A stretch of 22,323 nt of DNA from Scedosporium boydii (taxonomy: Eukaryota; Ascomycota; Sordariomycetes; Microascales; Microascaceae). Numbering within the stretch: position 1 is the first letter of the stretch; each line of letters starts with the position of its first letter. The translations under genes and the position numbers were made by a program. Of this stretch, positions 1 to 11,510 are shown piece by piece. The DNA lies in NCBI GenBank assembly GCA_002221725.1, contig NJFT01000370.1, positions 1 to 22,323 of the forward strand, in the 5' to 3' direction. Below the pieces are notes generated by a model. The model did not search any database, was not told the DNA's origin, and was given only the letters and a program-made list of their open reading frames with translations.

Positions 1-1
1 T

Positions 2-27
2 GGGGGGGGGGGGTGGGGGGGGGGGGG
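2..27. repeat. Poly-G tract at the window edge
   Basis: The window opens with 12 G, one T and then 13 or more G. Such a run is prone to slippage and to assembly error, and may mark a contig or scaffold join. No gene is attached to it. Confidence 0.9.
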
Positions 28-957
28 AAGAGAAGCCAGGAGGTGAAGTATGCGGTTGCGGCGGTTGAGCTCTCTCAAAGCTCCGGAGGTTAGCCAAATC
101 TTGGATAGGCGGTCGTAGAACTCGGGAGGATATTGCCAAGAGACGCGAGATTCGTCTGGATACATATCTTGAGAACTCTCTTCCGGAAGCTCGTCTTTAT
201 ACCGTGAGCAGCTAGGTGGTGACGCCACGATGGATAGAAAGGGCGATATGGAAGGCTCGTAGTACCTTTTGGGGTCACGCCAGGAAGTCGTATCGTTGGA
301 GGTTGGTCCTAAGTCTATATGTCGCGCTTGAGGAGGCACATCCACGTAGGAGCCTTGGAGTTATACATATAGGAAGGAGTGACAATGACATTTTGTGATA
401 TTTGATAGCGTCCCTAAAGGTATTTGAGATATTTCACCACACATTCTTTCATGTAAGGTTGCCTCTGCGTTTGTCAAGAACGAAACCCAAACCCCGGCCA
501 TGTTAAAGCCTTTGTTTCCAAAGTCGAGTTCGTTGAATGCGGAAACGGCAATTGTTCTTCCGCCTTAGGAAGCTTATGGGATTTCATTCCGGTAAATGTC
601 TGAAAAGCCCCTTGGCCTTGCTGGCCAAGAAAGGTATCTGAGCGATAGTGCTATCGGTATAACTTTGAGAGATCTATCTGGGCGGCACTATGGATATTGC
701 GGCACAGATACTCGCAGGAGTAGAGAACAAGATCCTACTAGTCTCCGATGAAGTGCATTGAATTATTCGCAAGGGTACATTAAACTCTGCTATGGTCAGC
801 TACCTGAGAAGCGCTCATTGCGCTCCTGCAGTTGATAGGGGAGTCGTGCTCGGCGGTGACTCTTCAATCTCGTACCGAGCATACTTGACTTGAAGTAGAG
901 CCGTCCAGCAAGCAGGCATAGTATGGGGTAGTACTTTGGTGACTTCCCATTCCTCAT

Positions 958-1030
958 TGCTCCCTCTCCTTCTCCTTTGTCCTTTTCATTTTCATTTTTC
1001 CATTTTGTCCCCCATTTTATTCCTCTCCCG
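958..1030 (+). repeat. Pyrimidine-rich tract
   Basis: About 70 bases are almost entirely C and T with few purines, including several CTTTTC and CATTTT units. CT-rich tracts are common just upstream of transcription starts in filamentous fungi, so this could mark a promoter, but no convincing plus-strand coding region follows it directly. The simplest reading is low-complexity DNA. Confidence 0.5.
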
Positions 1031-1804
1031 CGACAACTGCAAATCTACTCCATAGATATGTTCGGCCGCACGTCCGCTCTAGATAGCGCCGGATGTTTTC
1101 CCACGTCACAGACTCACAGACCGCCGAGACCGGCACGTGAGAAAAACAGACGCGGCGCTTCCTCTCCAGTTGCTCCGGCCTCTCCGGCGTTTCCGTTGCT
1201 GAGCTAATTACTGCGAGATTGAAATCAGTTTTTGTTCAAATTCAATATTCGATTGTGAAAGAGAGGCCCACCTCGACAGCAACTACTATTGGCAGTTGTT
1301 GGCGTTTGATATTTCGAATTGTCTTGGCCAGACAATCAGATCCATCAATTGGATATCTTGAGCGGCGCTAGCACCGCATCATTGATTTAATAAACCTACG
1401 AAAGTGTCTACACTGGGCGCTAGAAGGAATTAGTGAAGTATTATACAGTTATTGACTTTAAACTTAACCGTAAATCCCCTCTTCGCAGTTCCCTAATGAG
1501 GCCTAGACCACTGTAGTTTCACTGACAGAGGATGCAGATTTCACCACGGGCCGATTTCTCAAGCCGTGCCCGAAGGGAAGGGGGGGCAGGTGCGGCTCCG
1601 CTTGTTGTAATCATCTATCTTCGTTCACTCATGCTGGAGATCGAGTGGAGGTCACATCAGGGTGCTTCGGTCCATCCCTTGAACCGATGAGCCAAAATGC
1701 CAGTTTGATGCGCGACAGATGCGGATCGGATCAAGAAAACTCAAATATGGTTCTTGTCCCAGTCAGAGACTGTGGACCTTCGTCGTTGATCAGGGGAGTT
1801 GGCC

Positions 1805-2044
1805 ATGGTCCCCCTCTTTCTTCTTCTCCTGCTGTTGGCTAGCCTCACTGCGCTCTCTGTTTCGAGGCCGGGTAGTGTTTATGGACTGGAACCCGACCAG
1901 GCTGGGGATGAAGACCAGGCACTTTGTTCAAGTGCTTCAGTTCACAGAAAAAACATGGAAGAACGCTCAGCAGAGGCAACACAGCACTTTTGTGCGGAAC
2001 CAATAGGCGAGGAAGACTTGAGACGGCCCGGCCCAGTCATGTAA
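1805..2044 (+). CDS. Hypothetical small secreted protein, 79 aa (speculative)
   Basis: An ATG in good context (GCC before, G after) opens a 79-codon ORF ending in TAA. The first 20 residues look like a signal peptide: MVP, then an uninterrupted hydrophobic core with six consecutive leucines (residues 6-11), then ASLTALSVS, with possible cleavage near residues 18-20. The remaining roughly 59 residues are hydrophilic and acidic, with only two cysteines (41 and 63) and a basic RR near the C-terminus. I recognise no family. Small secreted proteins of this size are common in fungi and often lack homologues. Against a real gene: it is short, CT-rich DNA readily yields leucine runs by chance, and two other plus-strand frames stay open across it. 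No intron is needed. I treat it as a candidate only. Confidence 0.22.
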   Translation: MVPLFLLLLLLASLTALSVSRPGSVYGLEPDQAGDEDQALCSSASVHRKNMEERSAEATQHFCAEPIGEEDLRRPGPVM

Positions 2045-3136
2045 TAAGGGGCACGTAGACTTGGAGAATTCCCGGAGAAAAGCCATCTACTTTGTAGGCG
2101 TTGAGCTAATGAACTACGAAGTAAAAGCATGGCAGCTATCAGTTGATGTGACCTGGACCTGCCTGGTGGTGGTATGGACCGTCGGCCTTGCATCTTTCAA
2201 TGTCCCCGTTTCACGAAGTGGGTGGGATGCCTGAGGTATTAATATCAGAGTGGGGGCGAGAGGTCTTGCACTGTGTTAGTGTGCCTCTCGGTCTGGGGGA
2301 TGCCTGGCGATCATCAAGGTTACACTAGGGTACGGAGTCTACTCACTGCGGGCTCACACTATATTGCTCCGTCGAGGTACAGCTCTCTGTCTCATCGATG
2401 CTGGGCTAATACCAGACAACTGGTGTTGTTTCGCCTTGAAGACCTCAACACTGCAGCTGCATATGACCAGGGCTGGCCTGCGCTAATTGTGGTAATCCGT
2501 AATCCATTCGCTCGAAAATGCTTTGAAGGGTGACTGACGCTCGAGTTCGCGACGAGTACCTCGGTACAAGGGTACACAGTATTATGTACTTCGCACATGT
2601 AACGTGGGGTGCCAGGCCCCAGCCCTCTCCAGGTGTTCCACAGTATGCGAGTAACAAAACCCCTTTATGCACTGTATCAGCCACACACCAGCGCACAAGC
2701 ATCCAAGATTATGTGGCGCACCCGCTTCCCAGCCGTGTTCGTGTCTCCCCAGGGTTTGAATGTTTGCTGCGGGACGAAAACAGGCATTATTTGAGCTTAC
2801 TCGCTGACACTTCAGTGTTTCTACATACTTCATAAGACGCATGTCTATCCAAGACGCTCCCTGCCTTCCTTTGTGTGCTGATATAATTTTGCGTTCATGC
2901 TCTCTGCATTGTGCTCGGTCTTAGCCACATCCCCGTCCCCATCCCTTTAATACCGATCGAGGATTAGTGCAGGCGCTAACATTGCTGGACCGTTCGTGGA
3001 TAGCGAAGGTGTGGATCCAGGAAGCTGGTTGCTGCACTTCTCCGCCTCGTCCCTTATCCTTGCTTCCGACTCAACGTCCACACAAACCCCAGCGGGCCCC
3101 CCTCAAAATTTCCGACAACCACGACAACGACCGTTG

Positions 3137-3193
3137 ATGAAATATGCCCGTATCGACCGTCGCTTGGTGCTTACGTCGATGATGGGTAGATAG
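3137..3193 (+). promoter_or_regulatory. Upstream ORF, 18 codons, in the kinase leader
   Basis: An ATG at 3137 opens an 18-residue frame (starting MKYARID) closed by TAG at 3191, 79 bases before the kinase start. If the transcript begins upstream of it, scanning ribosomes would meet this ORF first. The transcription start is not visible in the sequence, so its presence in the mRNA is inference. Confidence 0.35.
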
Positions 3194-3256
3194 GGCCTCA
3201 AAACCACCTCCCCTTCCCACCCTGTCGGCCGAACTCGCGCGCGTGCGTGTCCACAT

Positions 3257-3331
3257 ATGACTGCCCTAGACCATGGACACCACAGCTATCGTGTCCGACG
3301 ACCAGTTGGACCCTCCCGTGCGGCTCTTTGA
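3257..3331 (+). promoter_or_regulatory. Upstream ORF overlapping the kinase start codon
   Basis: An ATG at 3257, in weak context (C at -3, A at +4), opens a 24-residue frame that runs through the kinase ATG at 3273 in another frame and stops with TGA at 3329. The kinase ATG has a much better context (A at -3, G at +4). This arrangement would require leaky scanning and could lower or tune kinase translation. It matters only if transcription starts upstream of 3257, which is likely but not shown. Confidence 0.45.
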
Positions 3332-6000
3332 GCGCCTCCGCCAGATCGCTGGCTACACCTGGGATGAGTCCACGGCCCCTGTCCATACCAGCTTCGATGC
3401 CTGGTGAGTAGTATCTCCCGCAAGATTATGTTAATATTTAGTATTTTTTTTCGCAATTTTTTTCCCTCTCGTCTTCCCTTCTCCTACCCCCTGCTCTCCC
3501 CCACCTCCCACCTAGAGAAATATTCCTATTTTCAACGTCCTTCTTAGCTGGATTTCCCTCGTCTCGTTCTAGACAAGCCCGCTGACACCTGTGTCCTTGG
3601 AAGGCTCATCTGCGGAACTCGCTTCGTCTCCCCGTACAGTTCAAGCCCTCCTCATCATGCTTCGAGTCCGGGATCCACCTGTCGGTTCCCCTCCGGGCGA
3701 CCCTCACCCTCCGATATTTACGTGTCTCCCAACTTCCATATCGATTTAAGCTCCGAATCCTCGAATACGACTCCGCCTGCCCTGGCTCCGAACGTGCCCG
3801 AGATATCATATATTGAAGAACCTGTCCTTGCCCGTGTATCTTACCAAGTGGTCCGCGAAGAGCGAGCCTTCCACATAACCAAGAGCTTAGTGTCATCCGC
3901 AGATCCCCAGGGCGACCACATTATCAAACCACTAGATCTCCTCCGCTTAACTCCACACCAAGGCGACCGCGGTCCTATCGTGCTTGCCATCTATCAGCAT
4001 CCGGGCCCTAATGCGCTCCGCAGACTTGTTGACTTGGGTCCCGCTTTCTACACCTCTCGCAAATTCGGAGATACCTACCATGCGCACATTAAAACCGACT
4101 TACCCCTCGATCCTCCCATCAACCTAAGAGACTTCCTCAACTTTGCCATCGGCGCCGCACAGTGCCTCGAGATTTTGCATCATGGCTTGGGCATGATTCA
4201 TGGCGAGATCCGGGGCGATGCCTTCCACTATAATATAGAAACCAACAAAGTTAGACTCGTTTCCTTCGGCTCTGGCGTTCGATCCTTCGAACATGGTCTG
4301 ACCAGCACGGGCTGGTTGGCATTATCGCGGGAGCTAGGTGCCAAGAACAAACTATTGTACATCAGTCCCGAACAGACCGGTCGCATGCCCGCCGAACCCG
4401 ACAGCAGGACCGATATTTACTCCCTCGGCGTTCTGTTTTGGAGTCTCCTCACCCAGCGGCCCGTATTCGAAGGCGAGACCCCTCTCGATATCGTCCAGGG
4501 TGTCCTGAGGCGCCGCATCCCGCCCGTTTCCACGATAAGGCTCGATGTGCCAGACGTGATTGGTAGAATCATCCAAAAGTGCACTGCAAAGAATGTTGGG
4601 GAACGATATCATTCGGCGAGCGGCCTTCGGCACGACCTTACCACGATCCAGGAACTCCTCGGCGACTGCGACTGGCCCGCGCTTCAGGAGCTAGACATTG
4701 GAACCAAAGATGTCTCTTCCTTCTTCATATTACCCACCAAGATGATTGGGCGGGATCCCGAACGGGCCATCCTTCTCAAGGTTATCGAGCGAGTTGCCTT
4801 GAGCCATTCCGTTAACCAGAAGACGGGCGCTGGTGCCAACCGTTTCTCTGACGCCTCTAGCTTCTCCAACGAGTTCCTCGACGGCGCCGATGTCTCAAGT
4901 GAGGGAGCCAGCTCCGCCGATGGCAACAATAGACTCAGCAGTTCTTATGCTGCCACCGTATGCTCGGACCCCAGGCAGCCAAAAAACCCGTTCCAACCGT
5001 CTCACCTGGCCGAAACTCAGACGATTAATAGCGTCAACAGCGACACCCTTCCATCACCGGCATCCGGACCCGCCGCAAGAGTACCTAAACCTTGGGATCG
5101 TCATCATTCTGTATCTTTCGAAACGAGGAGCCTAATGGAGAGCGCCATGACGGACCGCCATAGTGCCGTCGAGTCTTCCTCCTCTTCGAGCCTCTCGCGG
5201 AAACTCGGATCGGCCAAGTTTCGTCACCGCGGCCATACCGAAGTCGTTACCATCGAGGGTGTCGCCGGCTTAGGAAAATCTTTTTTGGTGCAGTCCGTGC
5301 TGGCTGACGTGCGGCGGCAAGGGTATTGTGCGACGGCAAAGTTCGACACTGCGAGAAGGACTCCGTACGGCCCGCTTCTCAAGCTTCTTTCTTCTCTCTT
5401 TAGGCAGATTTGGGGCGAAAGAAACACCGAAACGCCATTCCATTTGGCGCTCAAGCAATATGTCCGACCCGCCTGGCCCATGCTTCACCCCCTCCTCGGA
5501 CTACCAGAGTTCCTACTTGGCCAGGATAAGGAGAACGAGAAGGAGAAAGAGAATGGAAGCGGCAACGGTAATGACGGCGTCGGCAGCGTCCCTGCTGCAC
5601 CTGGAACTGCGAGGTCTGCCTCGACGTCCTCGCGACCGCCCCTCAAGAGGCGAACTTCTTCCCCGGGGACGTCTTCTAGGATATCCCGGATATCAGCGGT
5701 CAGCTGCCAGAGCTCTCAGGACTTCCTACGCGCCGGTGCGGCAACCAAGACGTCGCGTCTGCTTAACACGTTCCTAGATGTCTTGCGCATGTTCACCGCC
5801 CACAAGTTCATCTGCTTTTGCCTTGACGATTTGCATTATGCCGATGATGAGTCTCTCGAGCTGATCTCCCAGATCATCGCTGCGAGGATGAGAATGGTTA
5901 TTATTGTGACGTACCGACCGGACGAGATTTCACCTGAGAGGGTAAATCGCATTCTTCACCCGCCCGAATCAGAACGTATGTTGCCTTTTTCTTGGGTTTT

Positions 6001-6052
<52 letters not shown>

Positions 6053-9000
6053 CTTCTTTTTTTTCCCTCTCGACTGATTCAACTAACACATTCAAACAGA
6101 AATCTCGCGTTCAGGCGGACCGGTCATCACCAAGATCGTCCTTGAACCGCTAATCGAGGCGGATATTGTGGAATACGTCTCAGACACACTTAGCAGGCCC
6201 AAAAAGGAGGTCCTGCCGCTGTCTCTCGTCATCCAGTCCAAGACCGCCGGCAACCCGTTCTATATGCGGGAGATGCTAAATGCGTGCCATAGAAAGAAAT
6301 GTATCTGGTACGACTACAGAGACACCCAGTGGCACTTTGACCTTGACAAGCTGTTTGATCAATTCCGGGGCGAAAAGGATTATGATGTCCTCGATACCGG
6401 TTTCATCACTCACCGTCTGAGCGAGTTGCCACCAGCCTCCCGCTCTATACTCGCCTGGGCGGCTCTGCTTGGCCAGGCATTCTCCTTCGAACTTATTCTC
6501 CGACTGCTGAATGGAGAATTTACTAGTGGCCTTGATGATGAGGGCCCCTGTCCACCCTTAGAATTCTATTCGCAGCAAGAGGCGATCGCGGGCCTCCAAG
6601 CTGCTATACAAGCATATATATTAGTCCCTAGCGACTCCGATGACGTCTTCCGCTTCGCCCATGACCGGTACATCCAAGCTGCGGCTGCCTTGAGGGAATG
6701 CCAAGCGAGGAGAATGCATTTCGCGATTGCGCAGACGCTCCTCAAGCACTACAGTTGCGACGAAGGAATGCAGGAGAGCACGGCATTGCACATCTGTGAG
6801 GCTGTGGATCTCATCAGGCGCCGCATCAAGATCCGACAACCGTTTCGTAAACTCCTATTCGAATGCGCCCAAGTAGCCACCGAAAACGGTGCTAGGCCCA
6901 CCGCGGCGAAGTATTACAGCAGCGCTGTGGCGCTGCTACAGCCTAACCCTTGGGTGGACGATGCGGAAGATGTCTCCTATGAAGAGACTATCCAACTCTA
7001 TCTACGGGCTGCAGAGTGTGCCCTCTTCATGGGCCACCATGCGGCCGCGAACAGCCTCCTCTCAACTATTTTTAAGAGCGCTAGATCCGCTTTAGACAAA
7101 GCCCCGGCTTACGTCTTGCGGTCGAGAATTTTTGCGCAGAGCGGCGACGCCGATTCTACGTTAATGTCCCTCAAAGACTGTCTTCTAGCTCTCGGCGTCG
7201 AGATCGACGAAAACACTACGTACCAGAAATGCGACGAGTGGTTCGAGCGCCTCTCCGTAAAGGTTCAAACAATAGATCGGGACGAATTGATGCGTTCGAG
7301 AGAACCAGTTGACCAGACCCTTGCTTCTCTCGGAGCGGTTCTTGTTGAGACTCTCAGTGCCGCTTGGTGGATCGACTCGCTACAATTTTACCACCTCTCT
7401 CTAACCATGATGGACCTTCACTTGAAGTCCGGCGCCCTTCCGCAATCAGGCATGGCCTTTATCCATTTCGCCATCGTCGCCCTCGCCCGATTCAATATGG
7501 TCCAATTCTCGTGTGACCTCTCCACGATGGCCATGGAGCTTCTCGACAAGTACCACGACCCGTTCACAAACTCTCGAGGCTTCCTCATGTTCGCCAGCTT
7601 CCTGGCGCATATTAACTACCCCCTGAGCGATACCGTTGCCCAGATGGAAGGGTTGGTGGAGTACGCCGCTGTAGCTGGGGATCGGATATCGACCATCCTC
7701 TGCGTCGGCATCTGCTCACTTGTGAGGTTTTACGCAAGCGAGAACTGCGCCGACCTCGAAGCCTATTGTCAGTTTGGATGCGAGGAGATTCCGAACTGGC
7801 ACCAGGATTCTCGCGGTGGCACCATACTCATATCTGTTCGGCAGACGATGAGGGCTCTTCAGGGAAAGACGAGGACTTCGGAGCCTAATCACGTACTTAC
7901 CGACGAACACCATGACATGGCTGTTTACAAGCAGTGGCTACATGATAATACACGCAACGGAAACCGCTCACTACTCGTGTACGAGACGTTCGAGACTCTC
8001 ATTCTCTTCCTTTTCGGACATTACGACAAGGCCGTCGAAGTTGGCGGCCGATGTCTTGAAAACATATCGAAGCTGTGGTCTTCACGGAATACTCGATTGA
8101 CGATGGTTGCGTATGGCCTCGCGCTCGCAGCGCGGATATTTCAAAAGTTGCCAGATCCGAGGCTGGCCGATACCGACGAGCTGAAAGCGGAGGTTAATGA
8201 CGCGATTACCCAACTGAAGGATTTGACGAAGAAAGTGTCTGACTGGGAGGCTGTCAACAATGTCAACTACCTCGCTTGGTCGAAGTTCTTGGGTGCTCAG
8301 GTCGAAGAGCTCTCGGGAAATGTCGCGTTCGCCATTCAACGGTATGAAGAAGGACTAGACCATGCTGCCGAAAACGGGTTTTTGTTCGAAGAAGCTCTTG
8401 GCAGCTATCTGTTGGGCGCGTGTTTCCTCCGACGCAACGCGAGGAGATCCGCGCGGGCCGTCCTGCGAGATGCTACTAGCCTATACCGACAGTTCGGGGC
8501 GTTAGGTGTAGCTGACCATATTCTAGAGGAGCACGCCGGTCTCCTAAACGATGCCCGCGTGTACCCACGCCTCGCGGACGCGGGTATCCAAACAGACTTT
8601 GCGCCCGATGTGGGCCACGTGCCCTACCACACCCATGTCAACAATGAAGAAGACGATGAGCTGGAGCAAAATGCGCAACTCTCCGATGCCAAAGGGGACC
8701 GTATCGGAGCCTGGACCGGCTCTATGCATATGCAGCATGAGGCTGGCGCTGGCTTGCCGGCACTTGACATGATTGATTTGCATGCCATCCTGCTCTCCTC
8801 GCAAGCGATGTCATCGGTGCTTCAAGTTGAGGATCTCCTGCAGACCATGTGCGATGCGATATTACAAACCTGCGGCGGATCAGCAACATTGGCGTCCATT
8901 GTGGTTTCGGATGACGACAATGGTTGGTGCCTTGCCGCCAGTGGAGATCCGGAACGGGGCGCGTCGGCTCACATACCTGGTCTGCCACTCTCGGGAACGT

Positions 9001-11177
9001 CACTTGTGGCAGAGAACGTGGTCCTTTACTGTACGCGATTCCGGGAACCCGTCTTTATTACCGATCTCCTGAGCGACGAGAGATTCGGCAATGTGAGCGA
9101 GGCCTGGCTCCAGCGGAATCCAAGGAGCAAGGCCGTCATCGCCATTCCGATATCGCATGGCGAGAAGCCGCTTTTGGGAGTCCTCTATCTAGAGGGTGAG
9201 CCCGGATCGTTTACTGACCGCAACGTGACGGTGCTTCAGCTTCTCGTCAATCAGATTGGCATCAGCTACTCCAACGCCATGGCGATGAAGGCGATCGAGA
9301 AGGTATCGGCCGAGTACGTGTCGGCGCTCTCGCTGCAGAAGGATGCATTGGCCAAAGCGCTCGAGGCTGAGACCAAGGCCAAGCATGCCGAGGCCGAAGC
9401 CAAGCGCAACGTTAAACTAGCGGAGGAGGCGGCGCGGGCCAAGTCCATCTTCCTGGCGAACGTATCTCACGAGCTGCGTACGCCGCTCAACGGCGTTATC
9501 GGCAACTCGGAACTTTTGAGAGAGAGCAACCTTAACAAGGAGCAGCAGGAAATGGCAGACTCCATCCGGGTGTCAGCCGATCTGCTACTTACCGTGATTA
9601 ACGACATCCTAGACTTTTCTCGCATGGAAGCAGACAAGATGAAGCTCTATGTCAGCGCGTTTAATCCCGGGGATATGCTTAGTGAGGTGGTGCGCGCTGC
9701 GTCCTACAGCAACCGTGAGAAGGCGGGCCGCGTCAGCATCGTCCAGGACATCAAGTTACCTCCCATGCTTATCTACGGAGACCCGATCCGGCTGCACCAG
9801 GTGCTCGGCAATCTCATAGGGAACAGTTTGAAGTTCACCGAAAACGGCTCGGTCACGATCGGGGCGCGCGTGGAGTCCGATACCCAGGACAAGGTGGCGC
9901 TCACTTTCTGGGTCGAAGATACCGGCATTGGCATACCACCGCAACAGCTGGCCAATTTATTCCAGCCGTTTAGCCAGGCCGATGCCAGCACGGCGCGCAA
10001 GTACGGAGGTAGCGGGCTGGGTCTCAGCATCTGCAAGAACCTTATCGAGACGATGATGAAGGGCAAGATTCAGCTGGAGAGCCAAGAGAACGTGGGTACC
10101 CGGGCCTGGTTTACGGTCACGTTCGAGAAGGCGTCGGCGGACGCCATGCTCGGGGATGCCGTCGCCTCGGAGCCCGTCTCGCCGAGTTCGCTGACGGGAA
10201 CCGGAGTGTCGCCGGCAGAGTCGTCTTCGGATTCAGATCACAGCTTGGGATCCAACCCGTTTATCGACCTGTCGCAGGTGCCGAGGGACGAGCTACGGAT
10301 CTGCATCGCCGAGGATAACCCGATCAACAAGAAGATCGCTATCCAGTACGTCAAGCTACTAGGGTATCCGAACGTCGACGCGTACGAGAACGGGCAAAAG
10401 GCCGTCGAAGGCTTGCGGCGGAGAGCCGCCGAGGGTCGGCCGTACCATGTGATCCTGATGGACGTGCAGATGCCGATCCTGGACGGTTACGAGGCCACGA
10501 AGGTCATTCGGAAGGACTCGGACGAGGCGGTCCGGAAGGTCCTCATCATCGCCATGACGGCGTCGGCCATTCACGGGGACCGCGAGAAGTGTCTTGCGGC
10601 GGGGATGAATGATTATCTTGCGAAGCCGGTGAGGTCGGACGTTTTGAAGAAGAAACTGGAGGCTTATGTGGGACATTCGGAGGATGCGAGCCCTGAGTCG
10701 AAACCAGTGGCGGCGGCGGACGCAGTGGCCACAAGGGATGGTGAACGCAATATGTCAACACCACAGAGGTTAGGCAGTAGCGGAAACCACGAGGACGGTG
10801 TCAATGGCAATCCGAGAACCGTTTCAAACAACGACTCGTCGAGCAACGCTGCTCCCCCGACTGGAACCTCTAGTGCAGGGCGCAACTCGCTCAGCGGTCA
10901 GCAGTCGTCAGATGTCGGGGCTTCAGTGGCAGACTCTGGTGGCGGCACTACCAAACGGCAGCCTCGCAAGCTCGTCAAGAATCGAACTAGCGGTGATCTC
11001 GGCTCTCAAGGACAGTCGACAACGCAAGCCGTCTCTCCCGCGCCGGGTCTTATTCCGGGCGCGGCTCAGGTACAGACTCAGACTTCATCGCAACAGGCTC
11101 TTCCAATAGTTGCTGATAAGGAGAGGGAGAAGCCCAAAGGAGTCCTGACGAAGAAGCCTCCTGCTAGTCACGAGTAA
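3273..11177 (+). CDS. Group X-like hybrid histidine kinase (kinase-like/AAA/GAF/HisKA/HATPase/REC)
   Basis: Exons 3273-3403, 3604-5975 and 6100-11177 join in frame to about 2,526 residues. Domains in order: Ser/Thr kinase-like (about 120-400; HGE at 243-245 where HRD is expected, SFG at 264-266 for DFG, SPEQTGR at 298-304); AAA/NTPase with IGRDPE near 425, Walker A GVAGLGKS at 596-603 and LDDLHYAD at 784-791; long helical, probably TPR-like region (about 900-1650); GAF (about 1730-1895); coiled coil (about 1904-1950); HisKA with phospho-accepting His1958 in SHELRTPLNG; HATPase_c with N-box Asn2076, DTGIGIP from Asp2108 and GGSGLGLSI; receiver with Glu2239/Asp2240, phosphorylatable Asp2289 in MDVQMP, Thr2321 and Lys2343; then a Ser/Thr/Gln-rich tail of about 170 residues. 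No membrane segment, so probably cytosolic. The order matches fungal group X kinases (S. pombe Mak2/Mak3 type), which feed HPt phosphorelays in stress signalling. The start has a strong context; its neighbour at 20-21.7 kb is convergent. Confidence 0.95.
3404..3603 (+). other. Kinase intron 1 (acceptor uncertain)
   Basis: The donor is GTGAGT at 3404; without splicing the exon 1 frame meets TGA at once. A branch-like GCTGAC at 3581-3586 is followed by the first AG at 3602-3603, 18 bases from the branch A, the usual fungal spacing. A second in-frame acceptor, TACAG ending at 3639, has a better CAG but lies further away. Using it would remove 12 residues (protein of 2,514 instead of 2,526). Both keep frame with the exon 2 coding sequence. 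I prefer 3603, with 3639 as a real alternative. Confidence 0.65.
5976..6099 (+). other. Kinase intron 2, containing a T50 run
   Basis: Donor GTATGT at 5976, branch point CTAAC at 6083-6087 and acceptor ACAG ending at 6099 are all near consensus. The 124-base intron restores a continuous NTPase region (PPESEQ then ISRSGGPVITK). Without splicing the frame reads a long phenylalanine run and ends at 6145. Most of the intron is one 50-base T homopolymer. Confidence 0.93.
6003..6052 (+). repeat. T50 homopolymer in an intron
   Basis: Fifty consecutive T, followed by a short CTTC break and more T, lie between the donor and the branch point of kinase intron 2. The tract may act as an extended polypyrimidine tract, but its length is unusual and is likely variable between isolates or mis-sized by sequencing. 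Confidence 0.97.
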
Positions 11178-11400
11178 TACAGAAGAACAAGGGACGGGGG
11201 GCCGGCGCCTTGGCGCACACCGATACAACATGATTTCCTTCATCCCTTTATTTTTTCCTAGCCTACTTCTACTTAATGTTGTACAGCCGGTCTTGTAACT
11301 TTCTTCTCTCTCTCTCCTCTGTGGCTTTGGGCGGGCGATTGCTAGGATTCTTCATAATGTCAAATAGAAAGGCGCGTGTTTCCGGGGACTCGATCCTAAA

Positions 11401-11510
11401 CTCTTTAATGGTTCCTTTTTCTTTCTTTCTTTTCATTTCCGCCTCTTCTGGTCTTCAACTTTCTCACGCCTTTTCTTTTTTTCACTTTTCTTTTCTTTTC
11501 ACTTCGGCCC
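11401..11510 (+). repeat. Pyrimidine-rich tract
   Basis: About 110 bases made mostly of CTTT, TTTC and CTTTTC units, 220 bases after the kinase stop. It probably lies in or just beyond the kinase 3' UTR. I see no canonical AATAAA near it, which is common in fungal genes. Confidence 0.6.

Larger units (their letters stand above)
1..3272. other. Upstream intergenic region
   Basis: No ORF here gives a recognisable protein domain, and I see no tRNA or rRNA. The open frames are short, overlap on both strands, and many begin at TTG or GTG rather than ATG. A pyrimidine-rich stretch lies at about 958-1030, and the last 400 bases before the kinase start are C-rich with CAAC-type motifs, as is common in leaders of filamentous fungi. 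One short ORF with a signal-peptide-like start (1805-2044) and two upstream ORFs (3137-3193, 3257-3331) are listed separately. The distal part could be promoter sequence, a non-coding transcript, or remains of an older gene; the sequence does not decide. Confidence 0.6.

Noticed and set aside
5976..6145. Poly-phenylalanine extension of the kinase exon 2 frame
   Set aside because: Explained by intron 2 with good donor, branch point and acceptor; splicing restores the conserved domain.
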